From Ilumatobacteraceae bacterium (GTDB lineage Bacteria; Actinomycetota; Acidimicrobiia; Acidimicrobiales; Ilumatobacteraceae): a DNA stretch of 64,000 bases. Within the stretch, counting starts at the first letter, position 1; each line of letters begins with the position of its first letter. Below the pieces are notes generated by a model. It did no database searches and had not been told where the DNA came from. It saw only the letters and a list, made by a program, of their open reading frames with translations. The stretch spans positions 1 to 64,000 of the forward strand of contig JAHEKY010000004.1 in NCBI GenBank assembly GCA_024644465.1, given 5' to 3'. This document shows, in pieces, positions 43,816 through 52,394 of the stretch. The position numbers were made by a program, and so were the translations under genes.

Positions 43816-43821
43816 GCGGCC

Positions 43822-43827
43822 ACACTA
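43822..43827 (-). promoter_or_regulatory. -10 box of the tandem-GNAT gene (TAGTGT, 6 nt before ATG)
   Basis: Minus-strand TANNNT hexamer at leaderless spacing. Confidence 0.42.
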
Positions 43828-43864
43828 CGTGGGACGCCCGGCGTCGTGCCCGGGACTTTCGGGG

Positions 43865-44686
43865 TCAGCTGAGCAGGGCGGCAGCGCCGATCGCGAGCGC
43901 GAGGCCGGCGGTCTGTCTGCGGTCGAGCCGTTCGCCGAGGACGACGACGGCGAGCAGCACGGTCGTCGCCGGGAAGAGGCTGACGAGGGCGCCGACGATG
44001 GCGAGCTCACCGTCGAGCGTCGACCAGAGGAAGAACCCGTTGGCCGTCATGTCGAGCGCTCCCGCGCTGACGGCGATGCCGGCGGTTCGCAGCGGAGGCG
44101 GGGACGGTCGGATGATCGCGGCGGCGACGAGCAGCGCGGTGACCGATGTGACACGTGCCGCGAGGAGCGGCACGGCGCCGGCATCGTCCGGCGTCTGCGC
44201 GAGGAGCACGAAGAACGCGCCGAATCCGAGCCCCGCGCCGACCGCCAGTGAGACCGGCCGCAGCGACGCGTCGCTCAGCCGGAGGTCGCCGCCCGCGAGG
44301 AGCCACACCGCGACCGGGATCAGACCGAGGCCGGCGATGGCGAACCCGTCCGGCCGATCGCCGGTTGCGACACCGACGACGACGGGCACCGTGGCGGCGA
44401 CGATCGCGCTCAGCGGGCTGACGAGCCGATTCGGTCCGCCCGCCAGGCCCTCGTACAGCAGCATGAGCCCGACGAGGCCGGCGAGCCCGCCGGCGGCGCC
44501 CCACCCGAGCGCTGCCCCGCCCCACCGACCGTCGATCATCACCACGAGCACGAGGGCGAGCAACCCGCCGGAGATGTTGGTGATCAACGTGACGACGGCG
44601 ACCGACGCCCTGCGCGTGGCGAGTCCGCCGAGGAAGTCCGCGACGCCGAACGTGCAGGCAGATGCGAGCGCGAGCAGGGCAGGCAT
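43865..44686 (-). CDS. EamA/DMT-family transporter
   Basis: 273-aa protein with ten predicted membrane segments in two five-span EamA halves. The first half starts ALLALASACTFGVADFLGG; the second contains VVVLGERLDRRQTAGLALAIGAAALL, the typical glutamate-containing last spans. Such proteins export metabolites or amino acids; the substrate cannot be told. Start ATG 44686 with AGGA upstream. It lies 322 bp downstream of murA on the same strand, with a strong hairpin between them. Confidence 0.85.
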   Translation of the reverse strand: MPALLALASACTFGVADFLGGLATRRASVAVVTLITNISGGLLALVLVVMIDGRWGGAALGWGAAGGLAGLVGLMLLYEGLAGGPNRLVSPLSAIVAATVPVVVGVATGDRPDGFAIAGLGLIPVAVWLLAGGDLRLSDASLRPVSLAVGAGLGFGAFFVLLAQTPDDAGAVPLLAARVTSVTALLVAAAIIRPSPPPLRTAGIAVSAGALDMTANGFFLWSTLDGELAIVGALVSLFPATTVLLAVVVLGERLDRRQTAGLALAIGAAALLS

Positions 44687-45008
44687 CAGCGTCCTGCGGC
44701 GAGACCGGGCGCGACCGAGACAGCCATCGCGGCCGCATCGTACTGGCGGACCGTCACCGGCGAAGCGAGCGTGCGCGACGTGCGCCGTCGCTGCTCGACC
44801 GCCGGTCGGGCCACGACGGCGACCCTCCCGGCGCCGGCATGGTCGGACACCTCGCGCCGTTCACCTCTGTTCGATTTCGACCATCGAGGTCGGGCGGTGA
44901 TGATGTCCCCGCCCGGGACGGGACATCATCATCGCAACCGACGTTTCGAACAGACGTGAACTGCGCACGTCACCGTGGCGGGCGGCTGACCATCCGGTTC
45001 GAAGCGCG
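44687..45008. other. 322-bp gap between murA and the EamA gene
   Basis: No credible gene: in-frame stretches here lack family similarity or a start signal. The only structure I see is the hairpin at 44898-44931. The left part presumably holds the EamA promoter. Confidence 0.6.
44898..44931 (-). terminator. Long hairpin downstream of murA
   Basis: Perfect 12-bp arms TGATGATGTCCC / GGGACATCATCA with a 10-nt loop, 77 nt beyond the murA stop. It has no T-run. It could be a terminator or an operator/RNA element. Confidence 0.5.
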
Positions 45009-46280
45009 TCAGCAGCGCGCGATGCTGGCGCCGACCGCGGAGAGGCGACCGACGAGGTCGTCGTACCCGCGATCGATGTGGTGCACCCCCGAGATCGTCG
45101 TCTCGCCCTCGGCTGCGAGGCCGGCGACGACCATCGCCGCACCGGCGCGGATGTCATGCGCCTTGACCGGCGCGCCGGAGAGCCGAGGCACGCCACGCAC
45201 GACCGCATGATGGCCGGTCGTCGTGACGTCGGCGCCGAGCCGCTGCAGTTCCTCCACGTAGCGGAACCGGCCCGGGTAGAGGTTCTCGGTGACGATCCCG
45301 ACCCCGTCGGCGACCGCGAGCATCGTGATGATCAGCGGCTTGTAGTCGGTCGCGATGCCGGGGTACGGCAACGTCGCGATGTCGATCGACCGCAGCCGCT
45401 CGGGCGCGTGCACGTGCAGCCCGTCCGCGATGTCCGTGAGTTGCAGCCCCATGTCCGTGAACCGGTCGAGCAGCATCGTCATGTCGGCCGGACGGATCCC
45501 GCGCACGTCGAGTTCGCCCTGCGAGACGGCCGCGGCTGCGAGATACGTCGCCGCTTGGATGCGATCGGGCACCGTGTGGTGCCGCACCGGCCGCAAACCG
45601 TCCCGCCCGACACCCTCGATCGTCAGCTTCGACGTACCGATGCCGCTGATGTCGGCACCCATCGCCGCGAGGAAGTTGCAGAGGTCGGTGATCTCCGGCT
45701 CGCGGGCGGCGTTGTCGATCGTCGTCCTGCCGTCGGCGAACACCGCAGCGGTCAGCAGGTTCTCCGTCGCACCGACGCTCGGGAAGTCGAAGATGATGTC
45801 GGCACCGTGCAGCCGCTCGCAGCGCGCCTCGAGGTAGCCGTGACTGAACTTGAACTCCGCGCCCATCGCCTCGAGCCCCGACACGTGCATGTCGATCGGG
45901 CGCGAACCGAAGTCGTCCCCGCCCGGCATCGACAGCCGGACCTCACCGCAACGGGTCAGCAGCGGGCCGAGCACGTTGATCGACGCCCGGATCTTCTCGA
46001 CGAGTTCGTACGGCGCGACCGGCGTGATGTCGCCCGTGTTCGTCAACAGCAGCACGCCGGGCTCGGGCCGGATCATCTCGACGCCGATCGCCGCCAGCAG
46101 TTCCCCCATGATCGCGACGTCGACGATGTCAGGGACGTTCGTCAGTTCGAACCTGCCGTCGGTGAGGATCGTCGTCGCCATCAACTTGAGTACGGAGTTC
46201 TTCGCGCCGGGGACGTCGACGGTTCCGGCCAGTGGGCCGCTGCTGCGCACGACGATCGTGTCGGTCGGGGTTGCGTTCAT
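45009..46280 (-). CDS. murA: UDP-GlcNAc 1-carboxyvinyltransferase MurA
   Basis: First committed step of peptidoglycan synthesis: transfers enolpyruvate from PEP to UDP-GlcNAc; 423 aa. Opening block GTVDVPGAKNSVLKL and later SVGATENLLTAA, YPGIATDYKPL are conserved. In the active loop (RLSMPGGDDFGSRP) the usual PEP-binding Cys is Asp122, the change found naturally in mycobacteria and known to give fosfomycin insensitivity. ATG at 46280; a CATACT box lies 8 nt upstream and overlaps the divergent MFS promoter. Confidence 0.96.
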   Translation of the reverse strand: MNATPTDTIVVRSSGPLAGTVDVPGAKNSVLKLMATTILTDGRFELTNVPDIVDVAIMGELLAAIGVEMIRPEPGVLLLTNTGDITPVAPYELVEKIRASINVLGPLLTRCGEVRLSMPGGDDFGSRPIDMHVSGLEAMGAEFKFSHGYLEARCERLHGADIIFDFPSVGATENLLTAAVFADGRTTIDNAAREPEITDLCNFLAAMGADISGIGTSKLTIEGVGRDGLRPVRHHTVPDRIQAATYLAAAAVSQGELDVRGIRPADMTMLLDRFTDMGLQLTDIADGLHVHAPERLRSIDIATLPYPGIATDYKPLIITMLAVADGVGIVTENLYPGRFRYVEELQRLGADVTTTGHHAVVRGVPRLSGAPVKAHDIRAGAAMVVAGLAAEGETTISGVHHIDRGYDDLVGRLSAVGASIARC

Positions 46281-46288
46281 CGCCCCCC

Positions 46289-46296
46289 AGTATGCT
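46289..46296. promoter_or_regulatory. Overlapping divergent -10 boxes of murA and the MFS gene
   Basis: TATGCT (46291-46296, plus) lies 6 nt before the GTG at 46303. On the minus strand CATACT (46289-46294) lies 8 nt before the murA ATG at 46280. The boxes share four bases. Confidence 0.4.
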
Positions 46297-46302
46297 CCCG
46301 GC

Positions 46303-47991
46303 GTGAAGCCCGGCGGTCGCATCGTGACGCGAACCTGGCCGAGTGACGACGAGCACCGGTCGATGGTCATGGCCCCTCGCGACGACCTCGTTCGCGAGGT
46401 CCGGGCGCCTTCCGCCGACGACGGCGACGACCGCGAAACCGGCGGCTCCACCCGTTCGACGTTCGACCTGGAGCACGGCCCGTTCTCCAGCTACGAGCGC
46501 GTCGTCGACGTCACCGCCGACGAGATCGTCGAGCGCACGACCTACCGCCTGACGATCCCCTGGTTCGGCTGGCTGTTCAAGGTCCCGGTCCGACAGGTGA
46601 TCGCCCGCCGACTCTCGTCTCGGGGGTGGTGGACACCGCCGGATCAGCTCGATGCGACCCAGGTACTCGTGATCGGCCTGCTCGCCGCAGCGTCGATGAG
46701 CGCCGCGTTCATCAACACGCTGTTCACCCAGACGGTCAACTTCGCAGCAGAGGACTTCGGCGTCGGTGACGCCGGCATCGGCTACGCGGGGGCGATCGTA
46801 CGGGCCGGCATCATCATCGCCCTGCCGGCGGCGATCATGGCCGACCGCGTCGGCCGCCGGCGCATCATCGCGATCGTCGCCTGGCTCGCGCCACTGCTGT
46901 CGCTGCTCGGCGCGCTCGCACCGAACTTTGCGGTGCTCGTCACAACGCAGACGGTCGCCCGGCCGATGGGCATCGCACTCGCGTTCCTGATCGGTGTCGT
47001 GGCGGCCGAGGAGATGCCGAAGAGCAGCAGGGCGTACGCGATCAGCGTGCTCGCGATGGCGAGCGGGTTCGGCGCCGGCGTGGCGGTGATGTCGCTCGGC
47101 CTCGCCGACCTCGGCGAGTCGGGCTGGCGCCTCGTGTACGTCGTGTCGCTCGTCTGGTGCCTCGTCGCACTCGACCTGACCCGGCGGCTGCCGGAGACCC
47201 GCAGGTTCGCGGCGAGCGCTGCGGCAGAAGCCGCCGACCTCGCAGCAACGGACGCACGACTCGAGACCAGCCTCGTCGGGCCCCGCGTCGATGACGGCGG
47301 ACGGGTCGACGACGAGCCGCACCACCCCGACCCCGCCGCGTCCGGCTGGCCGACGGCGATCTCGGTTCGTACCCGTGCGCCGCGGCTCGACCGGCGCCGC
47401 ATCACGTTGCTCGCCGCCGTCGCGTTCATCGGCAACGTGTTCGTCGCCCCGGCGAGCTTCTTCCAGAACAACTACCTCACCGATGTCCGGGACTTCTCCG
47501 GCCTCGCGATCGGCGTCTTCTCGATCGTCGTCGGCACGCCCGCAGGCATCGGGCTGATCATCGGTGGCCGGATCGCCGACACGCGGGGCCGCAAGCCGTT
47601 GATCGCGCTCGTGCTCCCTGCTTCGGCGGTCGCCGTCGTGCTCGCGTTCTCGTTCGGGCCGCCGTTGCTGTGGGCGTCTGCGTTCCTCGCAGCGACGCTC
47701 GGCAGCATGGCCTACCCCGCGATGGCCGTCTACCGCGCCGAGCTGTTCCCGACGGGAAACCGCAGCCGCGCCGCCGGGTTGATCACGGCATCAGCCCTGC
47801 TCGGCGGTATCGGCGGGCTCGTGCTGACCGGTCGGCTGATCGACGCCGGGTGGTCCTACGGTGCGGTCATGCTGCTGCTGGCGAGCGCCCAGTTGATCGT
47901 GACGCTGATCGTGCTGACGTCGTACCCCGAGACCGCCCACACCGAACTCGAAGAACTCAACCCCGAGGACGCGCCGCTGACGATCATGTGA
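46303..47991 (+). CDS. MFS transporter with long N-terminal extension
   Basis: 562 aa. About 110 soluble N-terminal residues (including STFDLEHGPFSSYERVVDVTADEIVE) precede 12 membrane segments; the first has the span LVIGLLAAASMSAAFINTLF. MADRVGRRRII (near 181) and RIADTRGRKPLI are the duplicated loop motifs of sugar-porter-like carriers. A charged loop of ~50 residues (near 310-360) separates the halves. Substrate unknown. GTG 46303 fits the TATGCT box; ATG 46363 is the alternative and would shorten the extension by 20 residues. Confidence 0.85.
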   Translation: MKPGGRIVTRTWPSDDEHRSMVMAPRDDLVREVRAPSADDGDDRETGGSTRSTFDLEHGPFSSYERVVDVTADEIVERTTYRLTIPWFGWLFKVPVRQVIARRLSSRGWWTPPDQLDATQVLVIGLLAAASMSAAFINTLFTQTVNFAAEDFGVGDAGIGYAGAIVRAGIIIALPAAIMADRVGRRRIIAIVAWLAPLLSLLGALAPNFAVLVTTQTVARPMGIALAFLIGVVAAEEMPKSSRAYAISVLAMASGFGAGVAVMSLGLADLGESGWRLVYVVSLVWCLVALDLTRRLPETRRFAASAAAEAADLAATDARLETSLVGPRVDDGGRVDDEPHHPDPAASGWPTAISVRTRAPRLDRRRITLLAAVAFIGNVFVAPASFFQNNYLTDVRDFSGLAIGVFSIVVGTPAGIGLIIGGRIADTRGRKPLIALVLPASAVAVVLAFSFGPPLLWASAFLAATLGSMAYPAMAVYRAELFPTGNRSRAAGLITASALLGGIGGLVLTGRLIDAGWSYGAVMLLLASAQLIVTLIVLTSYPETAHTELEELNPEDAPLTIM

Positions 47992-48015
47992 CCCGGCGCG
48001 CGCGGCGACCGGTAC

Positions 48016-48714
48016 TCACGTCTCGACCATCAGGATCCGGCGGGCTTCGGCGAGATCGCTCATCGCCTTCGCCGCGTCGAGCCGATCACCGCCGTGATCC
48101 GGGTGGACGCCGCGCATCCGCTCCCGGAAGTTCGCAGTGACCTGACGCTTCGACGGCCGCTTCTCGCCCGCCGGGAAACCGAGAACTTCCAACGCCCACG
48201 AGAGCGGATCGGCCATCGCCTCCAATGTCGTCGTCTGCGATCCGGCGAGATGGGCGATCAGGGAGGGCCCGATCGGCCCTCGCCAGCGCGCCGCCTTCTG
48301 CAGCACCTTGGTGACGCCGTTGCGGTGTTCCGGCGCCAACCGCTCCGTCGCATACACCGCACCCAGTACCTGCGCGAGGTCGGTGCCGGCGCTGTTGAAG
48401 TCGAACGAGATGTCGTCGCCGTCGCCGAGCAGCCGGTGATGGCTGACCGCGAGCCCGTGCCGGTCGATCTGGAAGCGGTGACGCAGCCGGGGCTGCACCA
48501 CCCGCGTGCCGTCACCGACTTCGTTGATCAGCCGATGGACGTCCGGGATCAGGTCGTCGGCGATGCCGTCGAGGTGGGCGGCGACGACGGACCCGAGCAA
48601 CAGCCCGCCGAAGCCTGGGCTCGGGTCGACCGGCAACACCATGTGACCGAGTGCGATGCGCCGGGTCGGCACCGCGGGCCGCGTGTGCCAGATCTCGAGT
48701 TCGGCCAGCAACAT
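48016..48714 (-). CDS. J-domain protein (DnaJ-like C-terminal domain)
   Basis: 232 aa. The last ~60 residues look like a J-domain: WALEVLGFPAG, then KRQVTANFRERMRGVHPDHGGD with the HPD tripeptide that stimulates DnaK ATPase. The N-terminal ~165 residues are unrecognised, with an unusual His-rich central stretch (RLRHRFQIDRHGLAVSHHR). The J-domain at the C-terminus is opposite to canonical DnaJ. It follows the unknown two-repeat protein by 15 nt and appears to be in one operon with it and the S9 peptidase, which might place it in protein quality control (inference). Confidence 0.75.
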   Translation of the reverse strand: MLLAELEIWHTRPAVPTRRIALGHMVLPVDPSPGFGGLLLGSVVAAHLDGIADDLIPDVHRLINEVGDGTRVVQPRLRHRFQIDRHGLAVSHHRLLGDGDDISFDFNSAGTDLAQVLGAVYATERLAPEHRNGVTKVLQKAARWRGPIGPSLIAHLAGSQTTTLEAMADPLSWALEVLGFPAGEKRPSKRQVTANFRERMRGVHPDHGGDRLDAAKAMSDLAEARRILMVET

Positions 48715-48729
48715 CGCCGCGAGTGCGAC

Positions 48730-49539
48730 TCAGACGTAGGGGCGCAGCAGCGAACGCAGCTCCTGCGCGAGGCCGATGACGTCGGACGCGGCGACATCGT
48801 CGTCGTCCTTCGACGCCCCCGCCGTGCCGGCGGCGTCGGCGACGAACCGCTCGACGATCCGGTCGACACCGTCGACCGCGCTCGCCCAGGTCCGCGGGGC
48901 GAACGCGTATGGCGGATGCCGCTTGTCGATCACGTCGTGCAACTCGACCAACTTCCGGCGGGACTTCGCGTCGAGCGGGTCCTTCGCGAGCTTGTCCGCC
49001 GCGAGGAAGATCGTGCTGAGCGCACCGTCGGGTGGCTCGTGATCGCCGCTGTCGCCTGCGCTGAGCAGCTCGCCGCTCTCGATCGCATCGAGCAGGTCGT
49101 CGACGGCATCCTCGGCGTCGGCCGCGACGACGACGGTCGTGCCTTCCCACCGGTGCGGCACCTCGGAGGCCACGAGCGCGTCGGTGAGCACGCTGCGGTC
49201 GGCGTCGGTCCACTCGTCGAGACCGAACTCGGTCGACGGCTGATCTTCGTCGAGACCGATCGGAAACGGCCCGAAGAGCTGTTCGAGCTGCTCGAACAGC
49301 TCGTCCATGCGCTCCTCGACGACTTCCGGGACGACGAGCTCGGCGCCGACCCAGGCATGCGGCACCGTCGCCTCGGCCATTGCCTCGGACAGCTCGGCCT
49401 GCTGCTCGAATGTCCACGCCGACAGGTCGTAGTGGACCTTGACGATCGTGTCGTCGTTCGGATCGAATTCGATCGGCTGACCCCTGTCGGCGGTTTCGTT
49501 CTGTTGCTCGGCGCCGCCGCCTCTGCTCACTATTGCCAC
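48730..49539 (-). CDS. Unknown protein with two internal repeats
   Basis: 269 aa, unrecognised, acidic and soluble. Two related segments of ~50 residues stand in tandem: YDLSAWTFEQQAELSEAM...VPHAWVGAELVVPEVVEERMDELFEQ (near 37-88) and FGLDEWTDADRSVLTDAL...VPHRWEGTTVVVAADAEDAVDDLLD (near 103-150). Shared features are W-T, VPH-W and a following amphipathic helix. The C-terminal ~110 residues are helical (KSRRKLVELHDVIDKRHPPYAF). GTG at 49539 or 49530; both overlap the S9 peptidase end. Genes in this operon: S9 peptidase, this protein, J-domain protein. Confidence 0.7.
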   Translation of the reverse strand: MAIVSRGGGAEQQNETADRGQPIEFDPNDDTIVKVHYDLSAWTFEQQAELSEAMAEATVPHAWVGAELVVPEVVEERMDELFEQLEQLFGPFPIGLDEDQPSTEFGLDEWTDADRSVLTDALVASEVPHRWEGTTVVVAADAEDAVDDLLDAIESGELLSAGDSGDHEPPDGALSTIFLAADKLAKDPLDAKSRRKLVELHDVIDKRHPPYAFAPRTWASAVDGVDRIVERFVADAAGTAGASKDDDDVAASDVIGLAQELRSLLRPYV

Positions 49540-51314
49540 GGTGTCACGCTACCGGCCAGGAACCGCTCGGTCCGTTCGTACTCGTCACGGACGTTGGCCG
49601 GATCGCGAAACCCGTGGCCCTCGCCCTCGTAGACGACGAGTTCGACCGATCCACCTGCGGATCGCATCGCCGCGGCGACCGACTCGCTCTGGGCGAGCGG
49701 GACGACGTCGTCGTCGGTGCCGTGGAACATCAGCAGGGGCGCGGAGATCCGGTCCGCCCGGTTGATCGGCGACAGCACCTCGAACGAGCTCGATCCGACG
49801 AGCGTGTCGGTGTAGTGGGCTTCGAATCGGTGCGTCGCCTCGGCCAGTGCAGCGAGGTCGCTGACCGGATAGGACGCGACGCCGCAGGCGACGAGGCCGG
49901 GATGATCTGCGAGGAGCCCGAGCACCGTCAGCCCGCCGGAGGACCCCCCGATGATCGCCGTCGACTCCGGGCCGGCCCAGCCCGCAACGTGCGCATGTGC
50001 GATCAGCGCCGCTGTGTCGTCGACGTCGAGCCGGCCCCACTGTCCGTTGAGCGCCTGCTGGTAGGCGCGGCCGTGGCCCGTCGTGCCGCGCGGATCGACG
50101 ACGAGCACGTCCCAACCGCGGCTCCACCAGTACGCGATCCGCGGCCGGAAGTCGGCCTGCCACTGGTCGGTCGGCCCGCCGTGGACCCAGCACAGCAGCC
50201 GCCCCGATCCAGCGGCGTACCGCCGGGCGTGCAGCGTCGTGTCGCCGCGGGCGACGTCGATCAACTGTGGTTCGGGCAGCCCGTGGCCGGACCACCCGAA
50301 CGGCGGCCCGACGGCGAGCACGGTCCGCGGGGGCTTCGTCCCCGGTGAGTCGTCGAGCGCCGCCATGTCGTAGCGAACGACCTGCGTCGGTGTGACCGCG
50401 CCGGTGCGCAGGGCGACGAGGTCAGCACCCCGCCACGTCAGTTGACCGTGCCCGCCTCTGCCGACATCGGTGACGGTGCCGGTCGTGAGCTCGACGACGC
50501 AGAGCCGACCGAAGCCGCGTTCGTTGCGGCAGAACGCGACGTGGCGCCCGTCCGGCGACGGCACGAACGAGCGCTGGCCCATCCCCCATGTCGGCCCGGC
50601 GTGCTCGAACGGCTCGGCGAGCAGCGGATCGTCACCGATGTGCACGTTCAACCAGCCGGACGCATCGTGGACGCAGACACCGGTGCCGTCGGGCATGAAG
50701 CCTGGCTGTTGGACCGCCGCTCCCGGCGGGCGCCACCGCTCGATCGCGCCCGTCGCGGCGTTCGTCGTCACGACAAAGGCGGCATCCCACGGCATCGCGG
50801 GAGGGTTCCAGGCCTGCCACACGACGGTGGAGGCGCACGGTGCCACGGCCGGATCGAAGCAGAACTCGTCGGCGCCGTCGTCGAGACGGACGGGATCACC
50901 AGCGACGCTCTCACCATCCAGCGGGAGTCGCCAGACCTGCCCCTCGTCGAGCGCGAACACGAGGAACGATCCGTCCGGCGCGAACGCCGGCGCGCGGGCG
51001 TCCCCGCCGAGTGACGTCCACTGCTGCGCGCCGCCCGTCATCGTCTGGAACCACAACTCGCCGGCGGCGCAGTACACGATGCCGGTCCCGTCGGGGTGCC
51101 AGTCGAAGCAGCCGCCCCCGAGCCCGCGCCCGGGCGACGGGTCCGGCCCGGCGGTCAGCAGCCGCTCCGGCCCGCCCACGGTCGGCACGATCACGATCGA
51201 CGCGGCACCACGCCACCGCTCGACGAACGCCACGAACGCGCCGTCCGGAGACAGTTTCGGCTCCGTCAGGTCCCTGCCCGCCAGCAACAGCTCGATCGGG
51301 ATCGGCGCGTCCAT
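49530..51314 (-). CDS. S9-family prolyl-oligopeptidase-like serine peptidase
   Basis: 594 aa, cytosolic in appearance (no signal peptide). The N-terminal ~360 residues are a beta-propeller with WD-like repeats (LSPDGAFVAF, FAPDGSFLVF, PSPDGRHVAF); the C-terminal alpha/beta-hydrolase domain has the nucleophile Ser in IIGGSSGGL, Asp in HGTDDDVVP and His in GEGHGFRD. Cleaves short peptides, probably after small or Pro residues. The ATG at 51314 has TACAGT exactly 6 nt upstream; a longer start at 51368 is rejected on that basis. Overlaps the following unknown gene by 10 nt. Confidence 0.9.
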   Translation of the reverse strand: MDAPIPIELLLAGRDLTEPKLSPDGAFVAFVERWRGAASIVIVPTVGGPERLLTAGPDPSPGRGLGGGCFDWHPDGTGIVYCAAGELWFQTMTGGAQQWTSLGGDARAPAFAPDGSFLVFALDEGQVWRLPLDGESVAGDPVRLDDGADEFCFDPAVAPCASTVVWQAWNPPAMPWDAAFVVTTNAATGAIERWRPPGAAVQQPGFMPDGTGVCVHDASGWLNVHIGDDPLLAEPFEHAGPTWGMGQRSFVPSPDGRHVAFCRNERGFGRLCVVELTTGTVTDVGRGGHGQLTWRGADLVALRTGAVTPTQVVRYDMAALDDSPGTKPPRTVLAVGPPFGWSGHGLPEPQLIDVARGDTTLHARRYAAGSGRLLCWVHGGPTDQWQADFRPRIAYWWSRGWDVLVVDPRGTTGHGRAYQQALNGQWGRLDVDDTAALIAHAHVAGWAGPESTAIIGGSSGGLTVLGLLADHPGLVACGVASYPVSDLAALAEATHRFEAHYTDTLVGSSSFEVLSPINRADRISAPLLMFHGTDDDVVPLAQSESVAAAMRSAGGSVELVVYEGEGHGFRDPANVRDEYERTERFLAGSVTPWQ

Positions 51315-51320
51315 GCCCGG

Positions 51321-51326
51321 ACTGTA
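51321..51326 (-). promoter_or_regulatory. -10 box of the S9 peptidase gene (TACAGT, 6 nt before ATG)
   Basis: Minus-strand TANNNT hexamer at leaderless spacing. Confidence 0.42.
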
Positions 51327-51389
51327 CGGGCCCGGTGATCCGGTGCCGGGCACCACGTCGCCGGCCATCGTCGTGATGCCGTCGGCCGA

Positions 51390-51395
51390 TACGGT
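51390..51395 (+). promoter_or_regulatory. -10 box of glpX (TACGGT, 6 nt before ATG)
   Basis: TANNNT hexamer at leaderless spacing. Confidence 0.42.
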
Positions 51396-51401
51396 GGGCG
51401 G

Positions 51402-52394
51402 ATGGCTTCATCTCGTGAGAACCCGGACCGCAACCTCGCCATGGAGCTGGTGCGGGCGACCGAGTCGGCATGCCTCGCCGCGGCGCGCTGGGTCGGACGC
51501 GGCGACAAGAACGGCGCCGACCAGGCGGCGGTCGAAGCGATGCGGCTGTCACTGTCGACCGTCTCGATGAGCGGCACGGTCGTCATCGGCGAGGGCGAGA
51601 AGGACCACGCCCCGATGCTGTACAACGGCGAGCTGGTCGGCGACGGCACCGACCCGGAGGTCGACGTCGCCGTCGACCCGATCGACGGCACGACGCTGAC
51701 CGCGATGGGCAAGACGAACGCGCTGTCGGTGATCGCCGTGTCGGATCGCGGGTCGATGTTCGACCCCGGCCCGTCGTACTACATGAACAAGATCGCAGTG
51801 GGTCCCGCTGCGGTCGGCGCGATCGACATCACCGCCAGTCCGACCCAGAACCTGCGGTGGATCGCGAAGTCGAAGGGAGAAGACGTCCGCGACCTCACCG
51901 CGATCATCCTCGACCGGCCGCGGCATGCCGAGCTGATCGCCGAGGTACGCGAGAGCGGCTGCCGGATCCGCCTGATCACCGACGGCGACGTCTACGGGTC
52001 GGTCGCGACGTGTTGGCCCGACGCGGGCGCCGACGTGTTGCTGGGCATCGGTGGTACGCCGGAGGCCGTCGTCTCCGCCGCGGCGATGAAGGCGATGGAC
52101 GGTGAGATCCAGGCCCAGCTGTGCCCGCAGAGCGACGAAGAACGCAACGCGCTGCTCGGCGCGGGCTACGACCTCGACCAGATCCTCGATCAGAACGACC
52201 TGATCAAGGGCGACAACTGTTTCTTCGCCGCGACGGGTCTGACCGACGGTGCGCTGCTGCGCGGCGTCCGCTTCGACACCGCCGGCGCCCGCACGCAGAG
52301 CCTCGTGATGCGCTCGCGCAGCGGCACGGTCCGGATGATCGATGCTCGCCACCGGATGAAGAAGCTGCGCGAGTTCGCGGCGATCGACTACTGA
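51402..52394 (+). CDS. glpX: Class II fructose-1,6-bisphosphatase GlpX
   Basis: Hydrolyses fructose-1,6-bisphosphate to fructose-6-phosphate in gluconeogenesis; 330 aa, the usual size. Metal and substrate motifs: [17 protein letters not shown] near 25, [12 protein letters not shown] near 62, VDPIDGTTL near 88 and [20 protein letters not shown] near 205, all intact. It supplies hexose phosphate to the mutase and glucan genes. Its end overlaps the convergent aldolase gene by 7 nt. It is the only gene on its strand between two minus-strand operons. Confidence 0.96.
   Translation: MASSRENPDRNLAMELVRATESACLAAARWVGRGDKNGADQAAVEAMRLSLSTVSMSGTVVIGEGEKDHAPMLYNGELVGDGTDPEVDVAVDPIDGTTLTAMGKTNALSVIAVSDRGSMFDPGPSYYMNKIAVGPAAVGAIDITASPTQNLRWIAKSKGEDVRDLTAIILDRPRHAELIAEVRESGCRIRLITDGDVYGSVATCWPDAGADVLLGIGGTPEAVVSAAAMKAMDGEIQAQLCPQSDEERNALLGAGYDLDQILDQNDLIKGDNCFFAATGLTDGALLRGVRFDTAGARTQSLVMRSRSGTVRMIDARHRMKKLREFAAIDY

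Noticed and set aside
44687-45008. Small gene in the murA-EamA gap
   Set aside because: No start with RBS or TANNNT box, and no recognisable protein features.
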